DNA of 20,017 bases, from assembly GCA_003482555.1 (NCBI GenBank), contig DMYQ01000090.1:37836-57852 (forward strand), given 5' to 3'. Positions 1 through 7,943 of the stretch are shown here, in pieces. Below the pieces are notes generated by a model. That model had not been told where the DNA came from and did not search any database. It saw nothing but the letters and a program-made list of their open reading frames with translations. The translations under genes were made by a program, and so were the position numbers. Origin of the DNA: Janthinobacterium sp. GTDB lineage: Bacteria > Pseudomonadota > Gammaproteobacteria > Burkholderiales > Burkholderiaceae_D. Every line of letters begins with the position of its first letter. The stretch's first letter is position 1.

Positions 1-10
1 TGCGCCTTGT

Positions 11-43
11 TTGCGCTTTAGTGGTGCTTTAGTTGCGCTTTAG
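11..43. repeat. Three imperfect 11-bp tandem units at the 3' end of the BI-1 gene
   Basis: Units TTGCGCTTTAG (11-21), TGGTGCTTTAG (22-32) and TTGCGCTTTAG (33-43) are in direct succession; the first and third are identical and the middle one differs at two positions. The next bases (44-48, TTGCG) begin a partial fourth unit inside the coding end. On the minus strand the unit carries the TAA stop of the BI-1 gene, so the repeat lies at and just after its stop codon. It looks like a small slippage-type duplication. No function is visible. Confidence 0.7.
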
Positions 44-726
44 TTGCGGTTGCCGCCGCCCATGCCCAGCAGGGACAGCAGGCTGGTGAAAATGTTGTAG
101 ACGTCGAGGTAGATGCGCAGGGTAGCCGAGATGTAGTTGGTCTCGCCGCCGTTGATGATCTGCTGCACGTCGTACAGGATATAGGCCGAGAAGATCGCGA
201 CGGCCATCAGCGAGACCACGATTTGCAGCGAAGACAGGCCGAGGAAGATGTTGGCGACCGAGGCCAGGATCAGCACCAGCACGCCGGCGAACAACCACTT
301 GCCCATGGCCGAAAAGTCGCGCTTGGAAACGGTGGCGATGGTGGCCATCACGGCCAGGATGCTGGCCGTGCCGCCGAAGGCCGTCATGATCAGCGCGCCG
401 CCGTTCGCGTAACCGAGGGTGTGGGTCAGGATCGGGGTGAGCATCAGGCCCATGAAAAAGGTGAAACCGAGCAGCACGGCCACGCCGATGCCGGAATTCT
501 TGGTTTTTTCAATGGCGAACATGAAGCCGAAGGCGATCGCCATGAAGACCAGGAAGCCCAGGCCGCCGCGCAGCATCGGCAAGTGCATCTGCACGCCGAC
601 GACGGCGCCCAGGATGGTCGGAATCATCGACAGCGCCAGCAGCCAATAAGTGTTGCGCAGTACGCGGTGGCGCACTTGCCGCATGCCTCCGCTGATATCG
701 TAGGTCTGTTGCATGTTTTGGTTCAT
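40..726 (-). CDS. Bax inhibitor-1 (BI-1)/YccA family membrane protein
   Basis: A 228-residue polytopic inner-membrane protein of the BI-1/YccA (TMBIM) family. About seven hydrophobic helices are visible, at roughly residues 26-46, 54-72, 81-100, 108-130, 144-163, 168-186 and 203-220. The last two carry the conserved acidic residues in YDVQQI (Asp186) and LDVYNIF (Asp208), the pair proposed as the pH/Ca2+ sensor in bacterial homologues. In E. coli YccA binds and modulates the FtsH protease; hflK and hflC, other FtsH modulators, lie about 12 kb away in this window, although the functional link here is inference. The ATG at 726 is preceded on the minus strand by CGGAGG with a 4-base spacer, which supports this start. 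The gene is divergent from ndk. Family assignment is firm; the exact role is not known from sequence. Confidence 0.93.
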   Translation of the reverse strand: MNQNMQQTYDISGGMRQVRHRVLRNTYWLLALSMIPTILGAVVGVQMHLPMLRGGLGFLVFMAIAFGFMFAIEKTKNSGIGVAVLLGFTFFMGLMLTPILTHTLGYANGGALIMTAFGGTASILAVMATIATVSKRDFSAMGKWLFAGVLVLILASVANIFLGLSSLQIVVSLMAVAIFSAYILYDVQQIINGGETNYISATLRIYLDVYNIFTSLLSLLGMGGGNRN

Positions 727-765
727 AATGCCTCCGGGTCGTTGGGCTGAGTGAATCTTGATGAA

Positions 766-793
766 AGCATAGCATGTGTCGGCTTTTTCGCAA
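766..793 (-). promoter_or_regulatory. Putative sigma70 promoter of the BI-1 gene
   Basis: On the minus strand, TTGCGA (788-793; 4 of 6 to the -35 consensus) is separated by 16 bases from TATGCT (766-771). Transcription would begin near 759, giving a leader of about 30 bases before the ATG at 726. Assigned by eye only. Confidence 0.35.
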
Positions 794-831
794 AAAAACC
801 TCCTTAAGAATCAATTAAAAACAGGAAAAAG

Positions 832-876
832 CTTCTCGGTCGGCCCTTCCGGGCCCCCCTTCTCGGTCATGGGGGG
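832..876. repeat. 10-bp direct repeat with two competing G/C hairpins in the yccA/ndk divergent region
   Basis: CTTCTCGGTC occurs exactly at 832-841 and 859-868. Between the copies lies GGCCC-TTCC-GGGCC (842-855, 5-bp stem). A second pairing is possible between CCCCCC (854-859) and GGGGGG (871-876) around an 11-base loop containing the second repeat copy. The two stems share 854-855 and exclude each other. The element sits just upstream of the putative ndk -10 box (887-892), so it is more likely a DNA-level site than part of the ndk leader, unless transcription starts further upstream. Confidence 0.5.
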
Positions 877-883
877 TGTTATA

Positions 884-892
884 TGGTAAAAT
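884..892 (+). promoter_or_regulatory. Putative extended -10 promoter of ndk
   Basis: TGGTAAAAT is a TG-N extended -10 element with the box TAAAAT at 887-892. No good -35 hexamer lies 17 bases upstream (864-869, CGGTCA), which is common for extended -10 promoters. The start would fall near 899, leaving a leader of about 57 bases. That leader opens with an inverted repeat, TTGAT (899-903) and ATCAA (910-914). Confidence 0.45.
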
Positions 893-955
893 CGAAGGTT
901 GATTGAGTTATCAATTTCTTGTTTTAAACCTTTCTTTTTATTGGAGTTTTCACAA

Positions 956-1372
956 ATGGCAATCGAACGCACCCTGTCGATCATCAAACCAGATGCAGTA
1001 GCAAAAAACGTCATCGGCCAAATCTACAGCCGTTTTGAAGGCGCTGGCCTGAAGATCATCGCTGCACGCATGACCCAGTTGTCGCGCGAAGAAGCTGAAG
1101 GCTTCTACGCGGCGCACAAGGAACGCGGTTTCTTCAAGGACCTGGTTGACTTCATGGTTTCCGGTCCTGTCATGATCCAAGCCCTGGAAGGCGAAAACGC
1201 CGTCCTGGCCCACCGTGACCTGATGGGCGCGACGGATCCTAAGAAGGCTGAAAAAGGCACGATCCGCGCCGATTTCGCTGAATCGATCGACGCCAACGCA
1301 GTGCACGGCTCCGACGCCGTCGACGCCGCCAAGGTCGAAATCGCTTACTTCTTCCCAGGCTTCGCAGCTTAA
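956..1372 (+). CDS. ndk: Nucleoside diphosphate kinase
   Basis: Cytosolic enzyme that passes the gamma phosphate of ATP to nucleoside diphosphates through a phosphohistidine, balancing NTP and dNTP pools. The 138-residue product is the usual length. It shows the family start (ERTLSIIKPDAVAKN), the RxMIQALEGENA-like segment around residues 70-83 and the catalytic histidine in NAVHGSD (His117). The reading frame is open further upstream (to 899), but the ATG at 956 matches the family N-terminus and has TTGGAG at 941-946 nine bases before it. A promoter upstream and a strong terminator downstream suggest a single-gene transcript ahead of the rlmN cluster. Confidence 0.98.
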   Translation: MAIERTLSIIKPDAVAKNVIGQIYSRFEGAGLKIIAARMTQLSREEAEGFYAAHKERGFFKDLVDFMVSGPVMIQALEGENAVLAHRDLMGATDPKKAEKGTIRADFAESIDANAVHGSDAVDAAKVEIAYFFPGFAA

Positions 1373-1410
1373 GTTTTATCCGCGTTGATCGATCGCCTGG
1401 TCGATGCACA

Positions 1411-1449
1411 CCGTTCCCGTCGCGCCCCGCGCGCGGGAACGGATTTTTT
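1411..1449 (+). terminator. Intrinsic terminator after ndk
   Basis: CCGTTCCCG (1411-1419) pairs perfectly with CGGGAACGG (1434-1442). Inside it CGCG (1421-1424) pairs with CGCG (1430-1433), with one bulged T at 1420. A run of six T follows (1444-1449). It lies 38 bases after the ndk stop and only about 20 bases before rlmN. Confidence 0.9.
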
Positions 1450-1470
1450 AGAATTGTTTTGAACCAGATT

Positions 1471-2639
<1,169 letters not shown>

Positions 2640-2640
<1 letters not shown>

Positions 2641-3452
2641 TGCGGGCCCTGGCCCAGCGTTGCTCGCTCGCCCTGGCCGCTTGCGGCCTGGCCGCGCTGC
2701 TGAGCGCTTGCGCGTCCGGGCCGGGCCGCAGCGGCCAGTCCGAATTGACGACGAGTTCGGATCAGACGTCGGCGCAAAAGCGCGCCGGCATCCGCATGCA
2801 ACTGGCGGTCGGCTATTACGAGCAGGGCCAGCAGGAAGTGGCGCTGGACGAAATCAAGCTGGCGCTGCAGGCCGACCCGGACTTCGCCGACGCCTACGGC
2901 ATGCGCGCCCTGATCTATGTGGCCATGGGCCAGACGGCGCTGGCGGAGGATAATTTCCAGCGCGCGTTGAAACTGGCACCGAATCATCCCGATCTGAGCA
3001 ATAATTACGGCTCTTTCCTGTGCGAGAATGGGCACCCGGCGCAAGCGATCGCGTATTTCGAGGTGGCGCTGAAAAACAAAACCTACCAGTCGCCCGGCAA
3101 AGCCTTGAATAACGCGGGTGCCTGCAGCCTGAAGATGAAGGATTACGCCAGCGCCGAGAGCTACCTGCTGCGCGCGCTGCAAACCATGCCGGACGTGCCG
3201 GCGACGAATGCCAATCTGGCGCGCGTGTATTACCAGCGGCGCGACTATGAGCGGGCCGGTTTTTTCATCGGCCGGCTGATGAAAATAACGACAATGGAGA
3301 GCCTGACGGCAGACGTGCTGTGGCTCGCGATCAAGGTGCAGCATAAGCTCGGCGACGTGGGCGCGGAAGCTGGCTTGGCGACGCAATTGCGCCGTCACCA
3401 TTCCGCCTCGCCCGAATATGCTGCTTATCAACGTGGGGCGTTTGATGAGTGA
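2640..3452 (+). CDS. pilW: Type IV pilus biogenesis/stability lipoprotein PilW (PilF), TPR protein
   Basis: Outer-membrane lipoprotein pilotin that delivers and stabilises the PilQ secretin of type IV pili. The 270-residue product starts with a lipoprotein signal: arginines at 2 and 7, a hydrophobic core, and the lipobox LSAC with Cys24 as lipidation site. Five or so TPR units follow, at about residues 49-82, 83-116, 117-150, 154-187 and 188-221, with typical signatures such as YYEQGQQEVALDEIKLAL and NNYGSFLCENG. Length and TPR number match the PilF/PilW family. It sits between rlmN and rodZ, the usual position. No other pilus gene is in this window. The start ATG overlaps the rlmN stop. Confidence 0.93.
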
Positions 3453-3465
3453 GACAGGGGTACCA

Positions 3466-4443
3466 ATGAATTCAGAGTGGGCGGAACAGCCGCAGTCCCA
3501 GGGTAAGCCAGGGGCGCCCGGAGCACAGTTGAAGGCGGCGCGCGAAGCGAGCGGCTGGACCATAGACCATGTGGCCGACCAGCTCAAGCTGGCGCCGCGC
3601 CAGGTGCTCGCGCTGGAAGAGGGCGATTTCGCTTCCCTGCCGAACCTGGCCGTGGTGCGCGGTTTCGTGCGCGCCTACGCCAAGGTGCTCAAGCTCGATC
3701 CGGTGCCGCTGGTGGCGCTGATCGAAGTCAATCCGGTCGCCAGCGCGGAAGCGACGCCGGCCCGGCGCGAGATTTCCACCACGTTTTCGGAAGCCCGCTT
3801 TCCCTCCATGATGAGCAAGCGCTCGAATAATGCCAGCGCCTGGATCATCGGCGCCGCTCTGGTGGCGCTGCTGGCCGCCGCCGGCGCCTACAAACTCGGC
3901 TATATTTCGCCGGCCATGCTGAACCACGCCGAGAAGGATGTGCGCGCCGTCGGCGCCGCCGCTTCGGCTTCCGCTTCGACCCCGGCTTCGGCTTCGGCCG
4001 GCGTCAGCGCGGCGGTCGAGACCACCCTGGTCAAGCCGGGCCAGGAATTGACGCCGCTGCAGTCGACCTCGGTGCCCCTGATTTCCGTGCCGCCGGTCGC
4101 CGGCACCACGGCGACACCGGCGCCGGCCGCCGCCGCCGAGGTCAAGCCGGGCACGGCCGCCGAGCTCAAGCCGGCCGAGCTCAAGCCCGCCGCGGTGGCG
4201 GCGGGCGCCAACGCGCTGGTGCTGACCCTGAGCCAGGATTCCTGGATCGAGATTCGCCGTCCCGGCGCAGCGCCCCTGATTTCGCGCGTCGTCAAGGCCG
4301 GCAGCACGGAAACCTTCGACATCGAAGGACCGGCGCTGCTGATCGTCGGCAAGCCGGCCGGCGTCGACGCCACCCTGCGCGGCGCCAAACTGACGCTGAC
4401 GCCGACGGCGGGCGGCACCACTTCACGTTTGAATATCAAATAA
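3466..4443 (+). CDS. rodZ: RodZ-type cytoskeletal protein (HTH + transmembrane + DUF4115)
   Basis: Bitopic inner-membrane protein that in other bacteria links MreB filaments to the elongation machinery and supports rod shape. From the ATG at 3466 it has 325 residues. A helix-turn-helix of the HTH_25 type spans about residues 18-80 (LKAAREASGWTIDHVADQL and VVRGFVRAYAKVL). One membrane helix is at 125-141. A long Ala/Pro/Ser periplasmic linker covers about 150-245, and a C-terminal DUF4115 domain about 250-325 (NALVLTLSQDSWIEIRRPG). An alternative ATG at 3445 overlaps the pilW stop (ATGAGTGA) and could allow coupling; I prefer 3466 because AGGGG lies 5 bases before it, but both are possible. 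The linker contains two short DNA repeats, listed separately. Confidence 0.88.
   Translation: MNSEWAEQPQSQGKPGAPGAQLKAAREASGWTIDHVADQLKLAPRQVLALEEGDFASLPNLAVVRGFVRAYAKVLKLDPVPLVALIEVNPVASAEATPARREISTTFSEARFPSMMSKRSNNASAWIIGAALVALLAAAGAYKLGYISPAMLNHAEKDVRAVGAAASASASTPASASAGVSAAVETTLVKPGQELTPLQSTSVPLISVPPVAGTTATPAPAAAAEVKPGTAAELKPAELKPAAVAAGANALVLTLSQDSWIEIRRPGAAPLISRVVKAGSTETFDIEGPALLIVGKPAGVDATLRGAKLTLTPTAGGTTSRLNIK
3961..3996 (+). repeat. Hexanucleotide repeat encoding Ala-Ser in the RodZ linker
   Basis: Units in register are GCTTCG, GCTTCC, GCTTCG, ACCCCG, GCTTCG and GCTTCG. They encode Ala-Ser pairs, interrupted once by Thr-Pro, at residues 166-177 of RodZ. Being in frame, length change would alter the linker without frameshift. 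Confidence 0.75.
4159..4188 (+). repeat. 15-bp tandem duplication (Ala-Glu-Leu-Lys-Pro twice) in rodZ
   Basis: Positions 4159-4173 and 4174-4188 repeat GCCGAGCTCAAGCC plus one base; only the last base differs (G against C). It encodes AELKP twice (residues 232-241), close to the junction with the C-terminal domain. Confidence 0.75.
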
Positions 4444-4444
4444 T

Positions 4445-5701
4445 ATGGCTTCCTCGAATACAGCGATCGGTTCCGGCCCGTCTGGCCGGCGCGACAGCCG
4501 CGGCGTGCTGGTGGAACACGGCCAGCGCCGCATCCAGGTCGGCGGCGGCGCGCCCGTGGTGGTGCAGTCGATGACCAACACCGACACGGCCGACGCCATC
4601 GGCACCGCCATCCAGATCAAGGAACTGGCGCGGGCCGGCTCGGAACTGGTGCGCCTGACGGTGGACCGGCCCGAAGCCGCCGCCGCCGTGCCGTATATCC
4701 GCGAGCAGCTCGACAAGATGGACATCGACGTGCCGCTGGTGGGCGACTTCCATTACAACGGCCACACCCTGTTGCGCGACTATCCCGACTGCGCCCGCGC
4801 GCTCTCGAAGTACCGCATCAATCCCGGCAATGTGGGCCAGGGCGCCAAGCGCGACACCCAGTTCGCGCAGATGATCGAGGCCGCCTGCCGCTACGACAAG
4901 CCGGTGCGCATCGGCGTCAACTGGGGCAGCCTGGACCAGGCTTTGCTGGCCCGCATCATGGATGAAAACGCGGCCCGCGCCCAGCCTTGGGCGGCGCAGT
5001 CGGTCATGTATGAAGCCCTGGTGACGTCGGCCGTCGAAAACGCCATCCGCGCCGAAGAACTGGGCCTGGGCCGCGACAAGATCATCTTGTCGTGCAAGGT
5101 CTCGGGCGTGCAAGACCTGATCGCCGTCTACCGCGAACTGGCGCGCCGCTGCGACTATCCGCTGCACCTGGGCCTGACCGAGGCGGGCATGGGCAGCAAG
5201 GGCATCGTCGCTTCGACGGCGGCGCTGGCCGTGCTGCTGCAGGAAGGCATAGGCGACACCATCCGCATTTCCCTGACGCCGGAGCCGGGCGGCGACCGCA
5301 CGCGCGAAGTCATCGTCGGCCAGGAGATCTTGCAGACCATGGGCTTGCGCAAGTTCGCGCCCATGGTGATCGCCTGTCCCGGTTGCGGCCGCACCACCTC
5401 GACCACTTTCCAGGAACTGGCCGACAATATCCAGACCTATCTGCGCGAGCAGATGCCGGAATGGAAAAAAATCTATCCTGGCGTGGAAGGCATGAACGTG
5501 GCCGTGATGGGATGCATCGTCAACGGCCCGGGCGAGTCGAAGCACGCCAACATCGGCATCAGCCTGCCCGGCACCGGCGAATCGCCGTCGGCGCCGGTCT
5601 TCGTCGACGGCCAGAAAACGGTCACGCTGCGCGGCGAGAACATCGTCGTGCAGTTCCAGGAAATCGTGCTCGATTACGTCAAGAGCCATTACGGCCGATG
5701 A
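4445..5701 (+). CDS. ispG: 4-hydroxy-3-methylbut-2-en-1-yl diphosphate synthase (IspG/GcpE)
   Basis: Iron-sulphur enzyme of the MEP isoprenoid pathway; it reduces 2-C-methyl-D-erythritol 2,4-cyclodiphosphate to HMBPP in the cytosol. It has 418 residues, longer than E. coli (372), as is usual in betaproteobacteria. The [4Fe-4S] ligands are visible as Cys311 and Cys314 (CPGCGRT) and Cys357 with Glu364 (GCIVNGPGES). The N-terminal TIM barrel includes VGGGAPVVVQSMTNTDT (about 32-48) and RINPGNVG (124-131). The ATG lies one base after the rodZ stop, without a clear ribosome binding site, so translation is probably coupled. The adjacent hisS is the common neighbour in proteobacteria. Confidence 0.97.
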   Translation: MASSNTAIGSGPSGRRDSRGVLVEHGQRRIQVGGGAPVVVQSMTNTDTADAIGTAIQIKELARAGSELVRLTVDRPEAAAAVPYIREQLDKMDIDVPLVGDFHYNGHTLLRDYPDCARALSKYRINPGNVGQGAKRDTQFAQMIEAACRYDKPVRIGVNWGSLDQALLARIMDENAARAQPWAAQSVMYEALVTSAVENAIRAEELGLGRDKIILSCKVSGVQDLIAVYRELARRCDYPLHLGLTEAGMGSKGIVASTAALAVLLQEGIGDTIRISLTPEPGGDRTREVIVGQEILQTMGLRKFAPMVIACPGCGRTTSTTFQELADNIQTYLREQMPEWKKIYPGVEGMNVAVMGCIVNGPGESKHANIGISLPGTGESPSAPVFVDGQKTVTLRGENIVVQFQEIVLDYVKSHYGR

Positions 5702-5708
5702 GCCCGGG

Positions 5709-5724
5709 CGGGCCGCCAGGCCCG
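5709..5724. other. GC-rich stem-loop between ispG and hisS
   Basis: CGGGCC (5709-5714) pairs with GGCCCG (5719-5724) around GCCA. Two more pairs can form beyond a G-G mismatch. No T-run follows, so this is not a canonical terminator; it may affect mRNA processing between ispG and hisS. Confidence 0.4.
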
Positions 5725-5763
5725 GCCCGCAAGCGCGCGCCGTCTCACAGAATAGAAAACGCC

Positions 5764-7122
5764 ATGTCAGAGAATAAAAAGCCAGAAAAAATCAGCGCCG
5801 TCAAAGGCATGAACGACCTCTTGCCGGCCGATGCGCCGCTGTGGGAGCTGTTTGAGAACACGGCCCAGTCGATCATGCAAAGCTACGGCTTTCAGCAGAT
5901 CCGCACGCCCATCGTCGAAGAGACCAAGCTGTTCAAGCGCGCCATCGGCGCCGTCACCGACATCGTCGAAAAGGAAATGTATTCCTTCACCGATTCGATG
6001 AATGGCGACGAGCTGAGCCTGCGTCCCGAGGGCACGGCCGGCGTGGTGCGCGCCGTGGTCGAGCACAATCTGGTGTATGAAGGCCCGAAACGGCTGTGGT
6101 ACAAGGGCCAGATGTTCCGCCACGAGCGTCCGCAAAAGGGCCGCTACCGCCAGTTTTACCAGTTCGGCGCGGAAGCGATCGGCTTTACGGGCCCGGATAT
6201 CGACGCCGAATTGATCATGCTGTGCCGCCGCCTGTGGGACGACCTGGGCCTGGAAAACATCCGCCTGGAACTCAATTCCATCGGCGACGCCGGCGAGCGC
6301 CTGCGCCACCGCGCCGACCTGATCGCCTACCTGGAAGGGCATGCCGAGCTGCTCGATGAAGAAGCCAAGCGCCGCCTGCACAGCAATCCGCTGCGCATCC
6401 TCGACACCAAGAATCCGGCCATGCAAGCCATGGTCAACGGCGCCCCCAAGCTGCTCGACTATCTGGGTGCGGAATCGCTGGCCCACTTCGAGGGCGTGCA
6501 AAAGATCTTGAACCATAACAATGTGCCGTTCACGATCAATCCGCGCCTGGTGCGCGGCCTCGATTATTACAACCGCACCGTCTTCGAGTGGGTCAGCGAC
6601 ACCCTCGGCGCCCAGGGCACCGTGTGCGCGGGCGGGCGCTACGACGGCATGGTGGAAATGTTCGGCGGCAAGCCGACCCCGGCCGTCGGCTTCGCCATGG
6701 GCATCGAGCGCCTGGTCTTGCTGATGAAGGCGGCCGGCGAGCCGGAACTGCCGGGCCAGTGCGACGTCTACATGGTGCACCAGGGCGAGGGCGCGCAACT
6801 GCAAGCCTTCGTGCTGGCCGAGCGCATCCGGGATGCCGGCCTCGACGTTGTCCTGCATTGCGCGGCCAGCAACGGCGGCGGCAGCTTCAAGACGCAAATG
6901 AAGAAAGCCGACGCCAGCGGCGCCGCCTTCGCCGTCATCCTGGGCGAGGATGAAGTGGAAAAACACGTCGCCACCGTCAAGGCCCTGCGCTCCGACGACG
7001 CCGGCCAGCAGCAAAACACGGTGCCCTTCGACGCGGTCGTCGACTATCTGGTGGATCAGATCGTCGGCTCGGGCGAGCACGATCATGACCATGGCCACGA
7101 CCATGTGCATTATCATCACTGA
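5764..7122 (+). CDS. hisS: Histidine--tRNA ligase (HisRS) with histidine-rich C-terminal tail
   Basis: Class II aminoacyl-tRNA synthetase that charges tRNA-His with histidine in the cytosol. It has 452 residues against 424 in E. coli. Motif 2 region is at about 112-140 (YKGQMFRHERPQ), preceded by LRPEGTAGVVR (86-96). The HisRS signatures LVRGLDYYNRTVFEW (262-276) and GGRYDGM (290-296) follow, and motif 3 is AVGFAMGIERL (307-317). The C-terminal anticodon-binding domain starts near 333. The reading frame is open far back into ispG, but the ATG at 5764 fits the family N-terminus (KISAVKGMNDLLP). The last 15 residues contain eight histidines (439, 441, 443, 445, 447, 449, 451, 452), alternating with Asp, Gly, Val and Tyr. 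This tail lies beyond the normal family end and is the unusual point. A hairpin follows at 7128-7145. Confidence 0.97.
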   Translation: MSENKKPEKISAVKGMNDLLPADAPLWELFENTAQSIMQSYGFQQIRTPIVEETKLFKRAIGAVTDIVEKEMYSFTDSMNGDELSLRPEGTAGVVRAVVEHNLVYEGPKRLWYKGQMFRHERPQKGRYRQFYQFGAEAIGFTGPDIDAELIMLCRRLWDDLGLENIRLELNSIGDAGERLRHRADLIAYLEGHAELLDEEAKRRLHSNPLRILDTKNPAMQAMVNGAPKLLDYLGAESLAHFEGVQKILNHNNVPFTINPRLVRGLDYYNRTVFEWVSDTLGAQGTVCAGGRYDGMVEMFGGKPTPAVGFAMGIERLVLLMKAAGEPELPGQCDVYMVHQGEGAQLQAFVLAERIRDAGLDVVLHCAASNGGGSFKTQMKKADASGAAFAVILGEDEVEKHVATVKALRSDDAGQQQNTVPFDAVVDYLVDQIVGSGEHDHDHGHDHVHYHH

Positions 7123-7127
7123 TTGCT

Positions 7128-7160
7128 CCCCGTTCGACCCCGGGGCCCGTATCCAATTTT
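7128..7160 (+). other. Stem-loop plus T-run directly after hisS
   Basis: CCCCG (7128-7132) can pair with CGGGG (7141-7145) around eight bases, starting six bases after the hisS stop; TTTTT occurs at 7157-7161. The ten-base gap between stem and T-run makes it a poor canonical terminator. Its position behind a histidine-codon-rich tail makes it a candidate for translation-dependent control (see findings). Confidence 0.3.
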
Positions 7161-7189
7161 TGAACAATTAACCTTCACATACACTACAC

Positions 7190-7843
7190 ATGGCATACGA
7201 TCTCGAAGAACAAGAACAACTCGCTTCCCTTAAAGCGTGGTGGAACCAGTACGGCAACCTGACGTCCTGGGTGCTGATCGCCGCCATGGGTTCTTACAGC
7301 GCCTGGACCGGTTGGAATTATTATCAGCGCCAGCAGTCGACCCAGGCTTCGCAGTTGTACGGCGAGCTGGAAAACGCCCTGGTCGCGAAAGACAACGCCA
7401 AGGTGCAGCGCGCCGCCGGCGACATGGAAGCGCGTTTCGGTCGCACCGCCTACGCCCCCATGAGCGCCCTGGGCGCGGCCAAGAGCGCCTTCGACGGCAA
7501 GGACCTGGCAGCGGCCAAGACCCAGTTGCAGTGGGCCGCCGAGCACGGCGACGACGAGATCAAGGCGATCGCCAAGCTGCGCCTGGCCGGCGTGCTGCTC
7601 GATGAAAAAGCCTACGACGCGGCGCTGTCGGCCCTGGCCGGCGAAATGCCGACCCAGTTCGCCGGCGCCGCCGCCGACCGCAAGGGCGACATCTTGACGG
7701 CGCAAAACAAGCTGCCCGAAGCGCGTGCCGCCTACCTGGCGGCCCTGGCCGCGTCCGACAAGAAGAATCCTGGACGCCAATTGATCGAAGCGAAGCTGGA
7801 AGCCATAGGCGGCACCGTCCCCGAGGCGAAGGCGGCCGCCTGA
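7190..7843 (+). CDS. YfgM family membrane-anchored TPR-like protein
   Basis: 217-residue protein with a short cytoplasmic N-terminus, one membrane helix (about residues 24-43, SWVLIAAMGSYSAWTGW) and a periplasmic helical-repeat domain (about 50-210) rich in Ala with TPR-like pairs. This matches the YfgM/DUF2133 family (tetratricopeptide_2-like). In E. coli YfgM binds the SecYEG translocon and PpiD and is thought to hand over envelope proteins; here it is also placed directly before bamB, between hisS and der, as in E. coli (hisS-yfgM-bamB-der). The N-terminal segment with YDLEEQEQL is typical. No clear Shine-Dalgarno precedes the ATG. The family call is firm, the function by homology only. 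Confidence 0.9.
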   Translation: MAYDLEEQEQLASLKAWWNQYGNLTSWVLIAAMGSYSAWTGWNYYQRQQSTQASQLYGELENALVAKDNAKVQRAAGDMEARFGRTAYAPMSALGAAKSAFDGKDLAAAKTQLQWAAEHGDDEIKAIAKLRLAGVLLDEKAYDAALSALAGEMPTQFAGAAADRKGDILTAQNKLPEARAAYLAALAASDKKNPGRQLIEAKLEAIGGTVPEAKAAA

Positions 7844-7943
7844 CAGCGCGGATTTTTTGAGGCGGCCCGCGGCTCGCGCCGCCGGGCCTGGTGCTCTCGC
7901 CGCGGCGGAGCGTGCATCGACAGTAGAGATCAAGGTTAAATTT

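Noticed and set aside
799..806. Perfect TAAGGAGG on the minus strand upstream of the BI-1 gene
   Set aside because: It looks like a strong ribosome binding site, but no sensible gene start follows it; the BI-1 gene has its own site at 731-736.
4436..5689. 417-codon minus-strand frame opposite ispG
   Set aside because: Shadow frame of a GC-rich gene; no recognisable motif and no ribosome binding site.
5092..5763. Upstream extension of hisS through ispG
   Set aside because: The same frame is open, but the extra residues are Arg/His-rich shadow of ispG, while the ATG at 5764 gives the family N-terminus.
5767..7167. 466-codon minus-strand frame opposite hisS
   Set aside because: Same reason; translated residues mirror the hisS codon bias and no motif is seen.
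7836..7858. CCGC/GCGG stem followed by ATTTTTT at the end of the yfgM-like gene
   Set aside because: Only four base pairs with an eight-base loop, overlapping the stop codon; too weak to call a terminator, though partial attenuation before bamB cannot be excluded.
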